Shown here: piece after piece, positions 1 to 5,196 of the stretch
Layout of the letters: each line of letters starts with the position of its first letter
Position numbering within the stretch: position 1 is the first letter of the stretch
Origin: SZAS-79 sp031376265
GTDB lineage: Bacteria > Pseudomonadota > Gammaproteobacteria > Burkholderiales > SG8-39
Reading direction: 5' to 3'
Length of the DNA stretch: 5,196 nucleotides
Assembly (NCBI GenBank): GCA_031376265.1
Contig: JANMDK010000386.1
Location: 1-5,196 of the forward strand
Notes under the pieces: generated by a model
What the model was told of the DNA's origin: nothing
The model's database searches: none
Seen by the model: only the letters and a program-made list of their open reading frames with translations
Program-made: the position numbers and the translations under genes

Positions 1-137
1 GCGTTGTTTCGCGGTGGTCTACGGTTCTCGGACGCAAATATTCATCTTCAATAAATGGGTTCAGAGTCTTTTTATTACCAGTGGGTGCACAATATTACAA
101 ACCGGAAAAATAAATCGACTCTGACCCCAATTAGTTG
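1..137. other. Intergenic stretch without a supportable gene
   Basis: Nothing from the left edge to the thrC stop can be supported as a gene. All three plus-strand frames run open from the edge for a short distance (one stops at 52-54), so openness does not discriminate between them. The stretch is noticeably more AT-rich than the coding DNA that follows, and its main content is the inverted repeat at 56-129. The 3' end of a gene lying to the left could reach into the first 54 bases, but 17 residues are too few to judge. Confidence 0.5.
56..129. repeat. Imperfect inverted repeat, REP-like, downstream of thrC
   Basis: Two 21-base arms (56-76 and 109-129) are reverse complements with three mismatches, separated by a 32-base spacer. 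The best-conserved part of each arm, read from the outside, is TGGGKTCAGAGTC. The spacer contains the small palindrome GTGCAC. The element starts 8 bases beyond the thrC stop, and its base composition is more AT-rich than the neighbouring genes. The GGGGTCAGAGTC core resembles REP-type palindromes that are associated with Y1 (RAYT) transposases in Proteobacteria, which is recalled knowledge. As RNA the hairpin could also end or stabilise the thrC transcript. The repeat is directly visible; its REP identity and function are inferred. Confidence 0.6.
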
Positions 138-1544
138 TCAAGTGCGCGCGGCAATGAACGCCTTGACCTGCGCGGCGTCCGCGTCGAGCACCTCGAAGCG
201 CTGCGGCAGCGCCTCGATCTTCTCGAAGCCCGCGGGGCGGCTCGGCTCGCGGCCGAGCGCCTCGTGGATCGTCTCTGAAAACTTGGCCGGCTGCGCGGTC
301 TCGAGGCAGATCATCGGCACGCCCGCCTCGCGGTATTTGAGGCCGACCTTGATGCCGTCGGCGGTGTGGGTATCCACGATGACGCCGTAGTCCTCGTGCA
401 TGCCGCGGATGGTCGAGATGCGGTCCGCATGCGTGGAGGAGCCCGAGCTGAAGCCGGTCGCGGCGATCATGTCGCGGAATTTCTCGCCGGAAAGGTCGAA
501 CGAGCCTGACTTTTCGAGCTGCGCCCAGAGCGACCTGAGCTGCGGCGCGTCGCGGCGCAGCAGGTCGGCGACGTAGCGCTCGAAGTTGGACGCCTTGGAG
601 ATGTCCATCGAGGGGCTGGACGTCGCATGCACTTCGGAGCTTTTTCGCACGCGATAGCGGCCGGTGCGCATGAACTCGTCCAGCACGTTGTTCTCGTTGG
701 TGGCGAGAACCAGCCGCTTCACCGGCAGGCCAATGCTGCGCGCGATATGGCCGGCGTAGATGTTGCCGAAATTGCCGGAGGGCACCGAGAAGCTGACCAC
801 CTCGTCGTTGGATTTCGGCGCGGCGAAGTAACCCTTGAAGTAATAAACCACTTGCGCGGCCACCCGCGCCCAGTTGATCGAGTTGACCGTGCCGATGCGG
901 TGCTTCGCCTTGAACGCCGCGTCGTTGGACACCGCCTTGACGATGTCCTGGCAGTCGTCGAACACGCCCTTCACCGCGAGGTTGAAGATGTTCGGGTCCT
1001 GCAGCGAGAACATCTGCGCGGTCTGGAAGGGGCTCATGCGCTGGTGCGGCGAGAGCATGAAGACGCGAATGCCCTTCTTGCCGCGCATCGCGTATTCGGC
1101 GGCCGAGCCGGTATCGCCCGAAGTTGCGCCGAGGATGTTGAGCTCCCTGCCCTCCCTGGCGAGCACGTACTCGAAGAGATTCCCCAGCAGCTGCATCGCC
1201 AGGTCCTTGAACGCAAGCGTTGGCCCGTTGGAGAGGCCCAGAATATGCAGGCCGGGCTCCAGCGTCTTGAGCGGCGTGATGTCGTCGCTGCCGAAGATCG
1301 CCTTCGTGTAGGTCCGGTCGATCATCGCCTTGAGGTCGGCCCCCGGGACATCGTCGGCGAATTTCGAGAGGATCGCGAAAGCCAGCTCGGCGTAAGACAT
1401 CGAGCGCATCGCCTTGAGCTCGGGCAGCAGGATGTGCGGGTAGCGCTCCGGGAGGAACAGGCCGCCGTCCTGCGCCAGGCCTTCGAGCAGGATGGCGCTG
1501 AACGATTTCGGCGAATCGCCGCCGCGGGTGCTGACGTATTTCAC
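138..1544 (-). CDS. thrC: Threonine synthase (ThrC)
   Basis: This PLP enzyme converts O-phosphohomoserine to threonine and phosphate, the last step of threonine synthesis in the cytoplasm. The 468-residue product has the usual length of the long bacterial/yeast-type family. The N-terminus VKYVSTRGG is typical. The segment NGPTLAFKDLAMQ holds the Schiff-base lysine (K113). LGATSGDTGSAA (138-149) and SVPSGNFGNIYAG (253-265) form the substrate and PLP-phosphate loops, and a TNENN motif lies at 282-286. I chose the GTG start at 1542-1544 because homologues begin at this point and because GGAGGAA lies 8 bases upstream. The start shares one base with the hom stop (TAGTG), which suggests coupled translation and co-transcription with hom. 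No lesions are seen. A REP-like hairpin follows the stop. Confidence 0.95.
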   Translation of the reverse strand: MKYVSTRGGDSPKSFSAILLEGLAQDGGLFLPERYPHILLPELKAMRSMSYAELAFAILSKFADDVPGADLKAMIDRTYTKAIFGSDDITPLKTLEPGLHILGLSNGPTLAFKDLAMQLLGNLFEYVLAREGRELNILGATSGDTGSAAEYAMRGKKGIRVFMLSPHQRMSPFQTAQMFSLQDPNIFNLAVKGVFDDCQDIVKAVSNDAAFKAKHRIGTVNSINWARVAAQVVYYFKGYFAAPKSNDEVVSFSVPSGNFGNIYAGHIARSIGLPVKRLVLATNENNVLDEFMRTGRYRVRKSSEVHATSSPSMDISKASNFERYVADLLRRDAPQLRSLWAQLEKSGSFDLSGEKFRDMIAATGFSSGSSTHADRISTIRGMHEDYGVIVDTHTADGIKVGLKYREAGVPMICLETAQPAKFSETIHEALGREPSRPAGFEKIEALPQRFEVLDADAAQVKAFIAART

Positions 1545-2866
1545 TACAGCAGTTCCTCCACCCGGATGCGCGTGACCTTGCCGACCACGGTGCGCAGCTT
1601 CTCGATCTTCCTGATTGCGCTGTCGACGTTCTTTTCGATTGCGCGGTGCGTGAGCAGGACAATGTCGACCTTGCTCTCGCCCTCGGCCGGCTCCTTCTGC
1701 ACCATGGCTTCGATCGAGATGGAGGCGTCGGCGAGGATGCGGGTGAGATCCGCCAGCACGCCGGGCTTGTCCACGACGCGCATGCGCAGGTAGTAGGACG
1801 TCTCCACCTCGCCCATGGTCAGCACCGGGATGTCGGACATCTGGTCGGGCTGGAACGCGAGGTGCGGCACGCGGTGCTCCGGGTCGGCGGTGATGAGGCG
1901 CGTCACGTCGACGAGATCCGCGACCACGGCGCTGGCCGTCGGCAGGCTGCCTGCGCCGGCGCCGTAGTAAAGCGTCGGTCCCACGGCGTCGCCCTTGACG
2001 AGGATGCCGTTCATGACGCCCTCGACGTTCGCGATCAGGCGCCGCGTCGGGACGAGCGTCGGGTGCACGCGCAGTTCGATGCCCGCCTTTACGCGCTTGG
2101 TGATGCCGAGCAGCTTGATGCGGTAACCGAGTTCTTCCGCGTAACGGATGTCCTCCTGCGTGAGCTTCGAGATGCCCTCGGTATACGCCTTGGAGAACTG
2201 CATCGGGATGCCAAAAGCGATCGCCGACATGATGGTGAGCTTGTGCGCGGCGTCGACGCCTCCGATGTCGAAGGTCGGGTCGGCTTCGGCATAGCCGCGC
2301 TTCTGCGCCTCGGCCAACACGGCGGCGAAGGGCAGGCCCTTGTCGCGCATTTCCGAAAGGATGAAATTCGAGGTGCCGTTGATGATGCCGGCGATCCACT
2401 CGATGCGGTTCGCCGCGAGTCCCTCCCTGAGCGCCTTGATGATCGGGATGCCGCCGGCCACCGCCGCCTCGAAGGCCACCATCACGCCCTGCTTCTGCGC
2501 AGCGGCGAAGATCTGGTTGCCGTGCGTCGCGAGCAGCGCCTTGTTGGCGGTGACCACATGCTTGCCGTTCTTGATTGCCTCCAGCGCGAGGTCGCGGGCG
2601 ACGCCGTACCCGCCGATGAGCTCGATGACGATGTCGACGTCCGGCGAGCGCACGACTTCCAGTGCGTCGGTAGTAACCCTGGCCTTGCCCTTGACGATCG
2701 AGCGCGCGTGCTCGACGGCCTTGTCGGCCACCATGGTGATGCCGATCGCGCGCCCGGCGCGGCGCTGGATCTCGTCGGCGTTGCGGCGCAGGACTTCCCA
2801 CACGCCGCCGCCCACCGTGCCGATGCCCAGAAGCCCGACGCGGATCGGCTTGAAGTTGTTTTTCAT
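1544..2866 (-). CDS. hom: Homoserine dehydrogenase with C-terminal ACT domain
   Basis: The enzyme reduces L-aspartate 4-semialdehyde to L-homoserine with NAD(P)H, the branch point toward threonine and methionine. The product is 440 residues, normal for the monofunctional bacterial form with no fused aspartate kinase. The Rossmann nucleotide-binding loop GLLGIGTVGGGV is at 11-22. TANKALLA (107-114) includes a conserved lysine. INGTSNFILSEM is at 162-173, and EADPTFDIGGVDAAHKL (194-210) carries the catalytic-site Asp and Lys residues. A C-terminal ACT domain runs from about 357 to 432 (RMRVVDKPGVLADLTRIL), the module through which threonine usually inhibits this enzyme. The ATG start overlaps the aminotransferase stop as ATGA. 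An AAGGA lies 12 bases upstream, rather far, so termination-reinitiation is likely. The gene is intact, and its stop overlaps the thrC start. Confidence 0.95.
   Translation of the reverse strand: MKNNFKPIRVGLLGIGTVGGGVWEVLRRNADEIQRRAGRAIGITMVADKAVEHARSIVKGKARVTTDALEVVRSPDVDIVIELIGGYGVARDLALEAIKNGKHVVTANKALLATHGNQIFAAAQKQGVMVAFEAAVAGGIPIIKALREGLAANRIEWIAGIINGTSNFILSEMRDKGLPFAAVLAEAQKRGYAEADPTFDIGGVDAAHKLTIMSAIAFGIPMQFSKAYTEGISKLTQEDIRYAEELGYRIKLLGITKRVKAGIELRVHPTLVPTRRLIANVEGVMNGILVKGDAVGPTLYYGAGAGSLPTASAVVADLVDVTRLITADPEHRVPHLAFQPDQMSDIPVLTMGEVETSYYLRMRVVDKPGVLADLTRILADASISIEAMVQKEPAEGESKVDIVLLTHRAIEKNVDSAIRKIEKLRTVVGKVTRIRVEELL
1553..1559 (-). promoter_or_regulatory. Shine-Dalgarno site of thrC, inside the hom 3' end
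   Basis: On the minus strand this reads GGAGGAA, 8 bases ahead of the GTG start of thrC. It is embedded in the last codons of hom (Val-Glu-Glu-Leu-Leu). It is a strong ribosome site and decides the GTG start in favour of any later ATG. Because it lies inside translated hom sequence, thrC initiation probably depends on ribosomes finishing hom. Confidence 0.7.
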
Positions 2867-3909
2867 TTGAGCAACCCATCCTTCTTGAACATTTCCCTTA
2901 CGCCGCGCACGGCCTGGCGCAGGCGGTGCTCGTTTTCGATGAGTGCGATGCGCACATGGTCGTCGCCGTAGTCGCCGAAGCCGATGCCCGGCGAGACGGC
3001 GATCTTCGCGTCGTCTAGCAGTTTCTTCGCGAATTCCAGCGAACCCATCGCCGCATAGTGGTCGGGAATCTTCGCCCAGACGTACATGGAAGCGCGGGGG
3101 TTCTCGACCATCCAGCCGATGTCGTGCAGCCCCTTGACGATCACGTCGCGGCGCTTCTGGTACTTGGCGCGGATCTCCTCGACGCATTCCTGCGGGCCGT
3201 CGAGCGCCACGATCGAGGCGATCTGGATCGGCGCAAAGGTGCCGTAATCGTGATAGCTCTTCATGCGGCCGAGCGCATGCACCAGGTCCTTGTTGCCGAC
3301 CATGAAGCCGATGCGCCAGCCGGCCATGTTGTAGCTCTTCGACATGGTGAAGAATTCCAGCTCCACGCACATTGCGGTCGGGTTGGACGGGAAACCGAGC
3401 ACCAGCATCTTGGGCTTGGGGATCAGCTCGCGGATCGCGCGCTCGGCCTCCGCGAAAAAATCGACGCCCGGCGTCATGCGCACCGAGCGGATGTCGGCGC
3501 CCGCGATGATCGCGCCGTAGATGTGGATCGGGTACGAGGGGTTCGGCACCAGCACCGTGTCGCCGCGCTCGAGCGTGGCGAGCATGAGGTGCGCGAGGCC
3601 TTCCTTGGAGCCGATCGTGACGATGGCTTCCGAATCCGGGTCGAGGTCGACACCGTAGCGGCGCTTGTACCAGTCGCAGATTGCGCGCCGCAATCTCGGG
3701 ATGCCTTTGGAGACCGAATAGCCGTGCGTGTCCTGGCGCTGCGCCGCCTCGACGAGCTTGTCGACGATGTGCTGCGGCGTCGGGCCGTCGGGATTGCCCA
3801 TCGACAGGTCGACAATGTCTTCGCCGCGCCGGCGTGCCGCCATCTTGAGCTCGGCGGTGATGTTGAACACGTACGGCGGCAGGCGTTTAATCCGGCTAAA
3901 CTCGCGCAT
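2863..3909 (-). CDS. alaC: AlaC-like aminotransferase with internal in-frame deletion
   Basis: This is a fold-type I PLP aminotransferase close to E. coli AlaC (glutamate-pyruvate transaminase, class I/II). The N-terminus RIKRLPPYVFNITAELKMAA, IVTIGSKEGLAHLML (96-110) and PNPSYPIHIYGA (122-133) match the family as I remember it. So do GFPSNPTA (172-179, substrate/PLP Asn N176), SKSYNMAGWRIGF (190-202, Schiff-base K191) and HVRIAL (318-323, carboxylate Arg R320). The product has only 348 residues against about 395-412 for the family. CVELEFF (181-187) runs directly into TMSKSYN, whereas AlaC has about 47 further residues there, including the HDLAY motif with the PLP-contacting Asp and Tyr. The reading frame is kept. 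The protein is therefore probably inactive or altered, unless the gap is an assembly error. The ATG at 3907-3909 has AAGG 6 bases upstream. It is first gene of the operon with hom and thrC. Confidence 0.85.
   Translation of the reverse strand: MREFSRIKRLPPYVFNITAELKMAARRRGEDIVDLSMGNPDGPTPQHIVDKLVEAAQRQDTHGYSVSKGIPRLRRAICDWYKRRYGVDLDPDSEAIVTIGSKEGLAHLMLATLERGDTVLVPNPSYPIHIYGAIIAGADIRSVRMTPGVDFFAEAERAIRELIPKPKMLVLGFPSNPTAMCVELEFFTMSKSYNMAGWRIGFMVGNKDLVHALGRMKSYHDYGTFAPIQIASIVALDGPQECVEEIRAKYQKRRDVIVKGLHDIGWMVENPRASMYVWAKIPDHYAAMGSLEFAKKLLDDAKIAVSPGIGFGDYGDDHVRIALIENEHRLRQAVRGVREMFKKDGLLK
3349..3357 (-). other. Deletion junction in alaC (GAATTCTTC, Glu-Phe-Phe)
   Basis: These nine bases encode E185-F186-F187, the exact place where the protein skips from the helix after SNPTA to the PLP-lysine loop. 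In full-length AlaC (recalled) an EFF triplet occurs twice: once in CVELEFF, and once about 47 residues later just before the T-x-SKSYN motif. One copy is present here. That is what recombination or slippage between short direct repeats would leave. The junction is inferred by comparison with the remembered family; the parent sequence is not in the window. Confidence 0.65.
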
Positions 3910-3915
3910 GGCTTA

Positions 3916-3919
3916 CCTT
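3916..3919 (-). promoter_or_regulatory. Ribosome binding site of the aminotransferase gene
   Basis: On the minus strand this reads AAGG, placed 6 bases before the ATG in an A/T-rich leader (AAATAAGGTAAGCC). It supports the ATG that gives the N-terminus MREFSRIKRLPPYVF, where family alignment also begins. Confidence 0.55.
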
Positions 3920-3950
3920 ATTTCCCTGGGGCTTAAAGCACTGAAAAAAA

Positions 3951-3964
3951 CGTAGAATTCTACG
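3951..3964. repeat. Perfect 14-bp palindrome in the divergent promoter region
   Basis: CGTAGAATTCTACG is its own reverse complement. It sits between the two divergently transcribed genes, 42 bases from the aminotransferase start and 55 bases from the TTG start on the other side. Both strands contain TAGAAT, a good sigma70 -10 hexamer, so the palindrome could simply provide back-to-back -10 boxes. It could also be a binding site for a dimeric regulator. The symmetry is certain; the role is not. Confidence 0.6.
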
Positions 3965-3986
3965 CGACTGCGCGCCCCCGGCTCAA
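3957..3986 (-). promoter_or_regulatory. Candidate sigma70 promoter for the alaC-hom-thrC operon
   Basis: On the minus strand, TTGAGC (3981-3986) and TAGAAT (3957-3962) are separated by 18 bases, a fair match to the -35 and -10 consensus. Transcription would start near 3950 and give a leader of about 40 bases before the aminotransferase ATG. The leader is too short for a threonine attenuator with a leader peptide, and none is seen. The plus-strand TAGAAT (3953-3958) has no good -35 at the right distance. Confidence 0.45.
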
Positions 3987-4018
3987 TTTAACCCGCACCC
4001 GAACCCCCTTCCAGACGT

Positions 4019-4387
4019 TTGAAACTGCACTCTTCGGGGCCGACCAGCCTCAATACCTTTACCAGCTATGGCGAGGGCTTCGTGACGATCAACGGGGTGC
4101 GCCATGAAACGAACCTCATCGTGCTGCCTGAGCAATTGCTGCCCTGGGACGCGGCAAGCTTCGATGCCCTCGAGGCGGAAGATTTCGCCTCGCTCGCCGC
4201 GATGCCGCTCGAAGTAGTCCTCCTCGGCACCGGCAGGAAGATCCGGTTCCCGCATCCGCGCATAACGAAAGCGCTCTCGGACGCCCGCATCGGCGTCGAA
4301 GTCATGGACGTGCAGGCCGCTTGCCGCACCTACAACATCCTCATGGCGGAGGAGCGCAAGGTCGCTGCCGCCCTGCTCTTCAGCTGA
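4019..4387 (+). CDS. Mth938/DUF498-domain protein (NDUFAF3-like family)
   Basis: This small soluble protein of 122 residues fits the Mth938-like domain family (DUF498/PF04430), whose eukaryotic member NDUFAF3 helps assemble respiratory complex I. The bacterial role is not settled. Recognisable stretches are YGEGFVTINGVRHETNLIVLP (17-37), VVLLGTGRKIRFP (66-78) and the C-terminal GVEVMDVQAACRTYNILMAE (92-111). No signal peptide or membrane segment is visible. The start is TTG at 4019-4021, chosen because it gives the N-terminus MKLH that I recall for homologues. No clear Shine-Dalgarno sequence precedes it, so translation may be weak or the transcript nearly leaderless. It is divergent from the aminotransferase operon and 15 bases ahead of the next gene, with which it may be co-transcribed. 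Confidence 0.85.
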   Translation: MKLHSSGPTSLNTFTSYGEGFVTINGVRHETNLIVLPEQLLPWDAASFDALEAEDFASLAAMPLEVVLLGTGRKIRFPHPRITKALSDARIGVEVMDVQAACRTYNILMAEERKVAAALLFS

Positions 4388-4402
4388 TCACAGGCCACCG
4401 CA

Positions 4403-5146
4403 ATGACCGACTCCCTGGGCTGGCGCAAGAAATTCGCGGTGCTGATTCCTTCGACGAACACGAGCGTGCAGCCGGAGTTCGACGCCCTGCGTCCCGAGGG
4501 CATCACCAACCACGTCAGCCGGATCAAGATCCCGAACAATCCGCTCAACAGCGACGAGGATTTCAAGAAACTCGTCGACAACATCGCCGCCGCGCAGCTC
4601 GATGCGGTGGACAGCGCGATGAGCTGCGAGCCGGACCACATCGTGCTGGGCATCTCGGTCGAGACCTTCTGGGGCGGCCTCGCCGCCAGCCGCAAACTCA
4701 ACGCGGAACTCGAAGCCCACACGAAATTGGGCGTGACCGGCGGCGCGGAAGCGTGTGCCGCGGCGTTCGCGGCCTTGGGGGTAAAGCGCATCGCGGTGTT
4801 GACGCCCTACTTTCCGGTGGGCGACAAGAACGTGCAGCAGTTCTTCGAAGAATCGGGCTACAAGGTCGTTCGCATCCAGGGGCTCAAATGCGCTTCGCCA
4901 GTGTTGATTGCGCATGCGCAGTCGGCGGAATTGCGCGCGGCGACCGAGGCCCTCGACGGCGATGACGTCGATGCGGTCATCCAAGTCGGCACCAACCTCG
5001 CGTTCGCCGGGCTGGCCGCCAAGATGGAAGCCGAGCGCAAGAAGCCGATCCTCGCGATCAACACCGCGATCTATTGGCGCGCGTTGAGGAAGAACGGCAT
5101 TGAAGACAAGATGACGGGATGGGGAAGTTTGCTGGAGAAGTTTTAG
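4403..5146 (+). CDS. Asp/Glu racemase superfamily protein, maleate isomerase/arylmalonate decarboxylase-like
   Basis: The 247-residue product has the two-lobed layout of the maleate cis-trans isomerase/arylmalonate decarboxylase branch. The first-lobe substrate loop is IPSTNTSVQPEF (15-26), followed by HIVLGISVETFWGG (79-92). The second lobe begins with GVKRIAVLTPYFPVGDKNVQQFF (126-148, family Tyr at Y136) and includes VIQVGTNLAFAGLA (192-205) and PILAINTAIYWRALR (215-229). Superfamily enzymes use one or two cysteines. Here the first position is in GIS (83-85) and the second reads VGTNL with glycine (G196), so neither has Cys. The only cysteines, C75, C118 and C163, lie outside these motifs. 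The real reaction is therefore unknown; it could be a cofactor-free isomerase, a decarboxylase variant or a non-catalytic binder. The ATG has only a weak upstream AGG. The fold assignment is firm and the substrate is not inferable. Confidence 0.8.
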   Translation: MTDSLGWRKKFAVLIPSTNTSVQPEFDALRPEGITNHVSRIKIPNNPLNSDEDFKKLVDNIAAAQLDAVDSAMSCEPDHIVLGISVETFWGGLAASRKLNAELEAHTKLGVTGGAEACAAAFAALGVKRIAVLTPYFPVGDKNVQQFFEESGYKVVRIQGLKCASPVLIAHAQSAELRAATEALDGDDVDAVIQVGTNLAFAGLAAKMEAERKKPILAINTAIYWRALRKNGIEDKMTGWGSLLEKF

Positions 5147-5163
5147 TAAAAAGGGGCCAGGCT

Positions 5164-5196
5164 CAAACCTGACAACGTGGAACTTCGTCAGGTTTG
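5164..5196. repeat. Perfect inverted repeat at the window edge, REP-like, probably truncated
   Basis: CAAACCTGAC (5164-5173) and GTCAGGTTTG (5187-5196) are perfect 10-base inverted arms around a 13-base loop, beginning 17 bases after the racemase-like gene stops. The window ends exactly at the last paired base, so the stem may be longer: the left arm is preceded by AAAAAGGGGCCAGGCT. The GGGGCCAGGCTC core resembles the GGGGTCAGAGTC core of the left-end repeat. It could be a REP/RAYT-type palindrome, a terminator hairpin, or both; no T-run is visible inside the window. Confidence 0.6.

Noticed and set aside
1..54. Possible C-terminal end of a plus-strand gene entering from the left edge, stop at 52-54
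   Set aside because: Only 17 residues, other frames are equally open, and no motif is visible.
61..1662. Long minus-strand open frame overlapping thrC in another frame, Arg/Ala/Gly-rich
   Set aside because: It is a shadow of thrC produced by high GC content: low-complexity composition and no recognisable domain, while the true frame has clear threonine synthase motifs.
627..1793. Plus-strand open frame of 388 codons opposite thrC and hom
   Set aside because: It is an antisense shadow rich in Arg, His, Val and Asp, spans the thrC/hom boundary and has no family signature.
138..2879. A single 913-codon frame that could be read as a fusion containing threonine synthase
   Set aside because: Only the part after the GTG at 1542-1544 looks like protein. 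The upstream part is out-of-frame hom, which has its own convincing frame and stop.
1646..2971. Plus-strand open frame of 441 codons opposite hom
   Set aside because: It is an antisense shadow of GC-rich coding DNA, with Asp/Arg/His-biased composition and no motif.
3910..3950. Threonine attenuator or riboswitch in the operon leader
   Set aside because: The predicted leader is only about 40 bases, with no leader peptide rich in Thr/Ile codons and no terminator hairpin with a T-run.
1..5196. CRISPR array, tRNA or rRNA gene, phage or defence genes
   Set aside because: No regularly spaced repeats, no tRNA-like cloverleaf or rRNA sequence was recognised, and all convincing genes are metabolic or of the Mth938 family.

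Overview
The window is high-GC bacterial DNA with tightly packed genes. Protein signatures and gene order (an AlaC-type aminotransferase, then hom, then thrC) point to a Betaproteobacterium. This is judged from remembered family sequences and synteny, not from a database search.

Layout. Positions 1-137 hold no gene I can support. They contain an imperfect inverted repeat (56-129) that resembles a REP/RAYT-type element and lies just past the end of thrC. Positions 138-3909 are a three-gene minus-strand operon, transcribed right to left: an alaC-like aminotransferase (2863-3909), hom for homoserine dehydrogenase (1544-2866) and thrC for threonine synthase (138-1544). The genes overlap by 4 bases (ATGA) and by 1 base (TAGTG), so translation is probably coupled. 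Positions 3910-4018 are a divergent intergenic region with a perfect 14-bp palindrome that overlaps a plausible operon promoter. To the right, on the plus strand, are a small Mth938/DUF498-domain protein with a TTG start (4019-4387) and, 15 bases later, an Asp/Glu racemase superfamily protein resembling maleate isomerase and arylmalonate decarboxylase (4403-5146). The window ends inside a second REP-like inverted repeat (5164-5196).

Function. Hom makes homoserine from aspartate semialdehyde, and ThrC makes threonine from phosphohomoserine. Homoserine kinase, needed between them, is not in the window. The aminotransferase probably links alanine and glutamate nitrogen metabolism to this pathway.

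Most notable observations. (1) The aminotransferase carries a clean in-frame deletion of about 47 residues. It removes the segment with the conserved PLP-binding Asp and Tyr and leaves the Schiff-base Lys. The junction lies on an E-F-F motif that occurs at both ends of the segment in intact AlaC. (2) The racemase-like protein has no cysteine at either of the two usual catalytic positions. (3) Both window ends carry inverted repeats with related GGGG(T/C)CAG cores next to gene 3' ends. I found no clear previously undescribed multi-gene system; the core of the window is ordinary amino-acid biosynthesis.
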